Origin: an uncultured Clostridium sp. | GTDB lineage: Bacteria > Bacillota > Clostridia > Lachnospirales > Lachnospiraceae | Assembly (NCBI GenBank): GCA_900541315.1 | Contig: UQJF01000079.1 | Span: forward strand, 1-14,908 | Reading direction: 5' to 3' | Length of the DNA: 14,908 nt | Shown here: piece after piece, positions 14,863 through 14,908 of the stretch | Position numbering within the stretch: the stretch's first letter is position 1 | Layout: the number at the start of each line of letters is the position of its first letter | The notes under the pieces: generated by a model | What the model was told of the DNA's origin: nothing | What the model saw: only the letters and a program-made list of their open reading frames with translations | Databases searched by the model: none | Program-made: the position numbers and the translations under genes

Positions 14863-14908
14863 CTGTCTCTTATACACATCTCCGAGCCCACGAGACGGAG
14901 CTACATCT
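14863..14908 (-). other. Nextera i7 sequencing adapter (artefact)
   Basis: The end of the window is the reverse complement of bases 3-48: mosaic end CTGTCTCTTATACACATCT (14863-14881), the Read-2 segment, index GGAGCTAC and ATCT. It is read-through adapter that was not trimmed before assembly. The same index at both ends suggests a single library. Confidence 0.98.

Noticed and set aside
1..14908. 46-bp perfect terminal inverted repeats suggesting a transposon or linear element
   Set aside because: Both repeats are Nextera adapter with the Tn5 mosaic end and an index; the genes inside are ordinary core genes and no transposase is present.
1..14908. CRISPR array, toxin-antitoxin, prophage or defence system
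   Set aside because: No regularly spaced repeats, no phage or nuclease-type genes of such systems; every gene is assigned to a core or envelope-related family.

Overview
The window is a chromosomal stretch from a spore-forming, low-to-moderate GC Firmicute. It is most likely a gut-type Lachnospiraceae or related Clostridia. The evidence is a clear spo0A next to spoIVB, the clostridial order nadK-argR-recN-spoIVB-spo0A, strong AGGAGG-type ribosome binding sites, and a Gram-positive lipoprotein and a cell-wall-binding-repeat protein. The family assignment is inference; nothing in the sequence names a species. All sixteen genes lie on the minus strand, so transcription runs from high to low coordinates.

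Both ends are artefact. Bases 1-48 and 14863-14908 are Illumina Nextera i7 adapter, including the 19-bp Tn5 mosaic end and the same 8-base index. They form a perfect 46-bp inverted repeat that is not biological. Genuine insert is 49-14862.

Layout in transcription order: (1) 14862-12464: the 3' end of nadK (NAD kinase), then argR (arginine repressor) and recN (DNA repair), closed by a strong terminator at 12333-12372. (2) 12253-9913: spoIVB (forespore signalling protease) and spo0A (sporulation master regulator). Each has candidate promoter elements, and the spoIVB promoter candidate overlaps the recN terminator. (3) 9799-8357: glgA (glycogen synthase) with its own candidate promoter. (4) 8294-3326: a tightly packed run of seven genes with 1-20 nt gaps or a short overlap. 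They are an HD-domain hydrolase, a DUF212/YuiD-type membrane protein, a PF06541-type membrane protein, maf, a Cof-type HAD phosphatase, a parvulin-like lipoprotein and a secreted cell-wall-binding protein. (5) 3201-169: secG (protein export), terminator, rnr (RNase R) and smpB (trans-translation).

The rnr-smpB pair forms an RNA and ribosome-rescue unit. The lipoprotein, wall protein and secG form a plausible export and folding neighbourhood. I see no mobile element, CRISPR array, defence system, rRNA or tRNA. The window is mainly conserved core genome. The most interesting signals are small: an apparent AUU start for smpB with a perfect Shine-Dalgarno, a sporulation-type -10 element that begins inside the recN terminator, and an 8-bp dyad over the spo0A -10 box. 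No stretch longer than 300 bases lacks a gene; the largest gap is 10756-10975.
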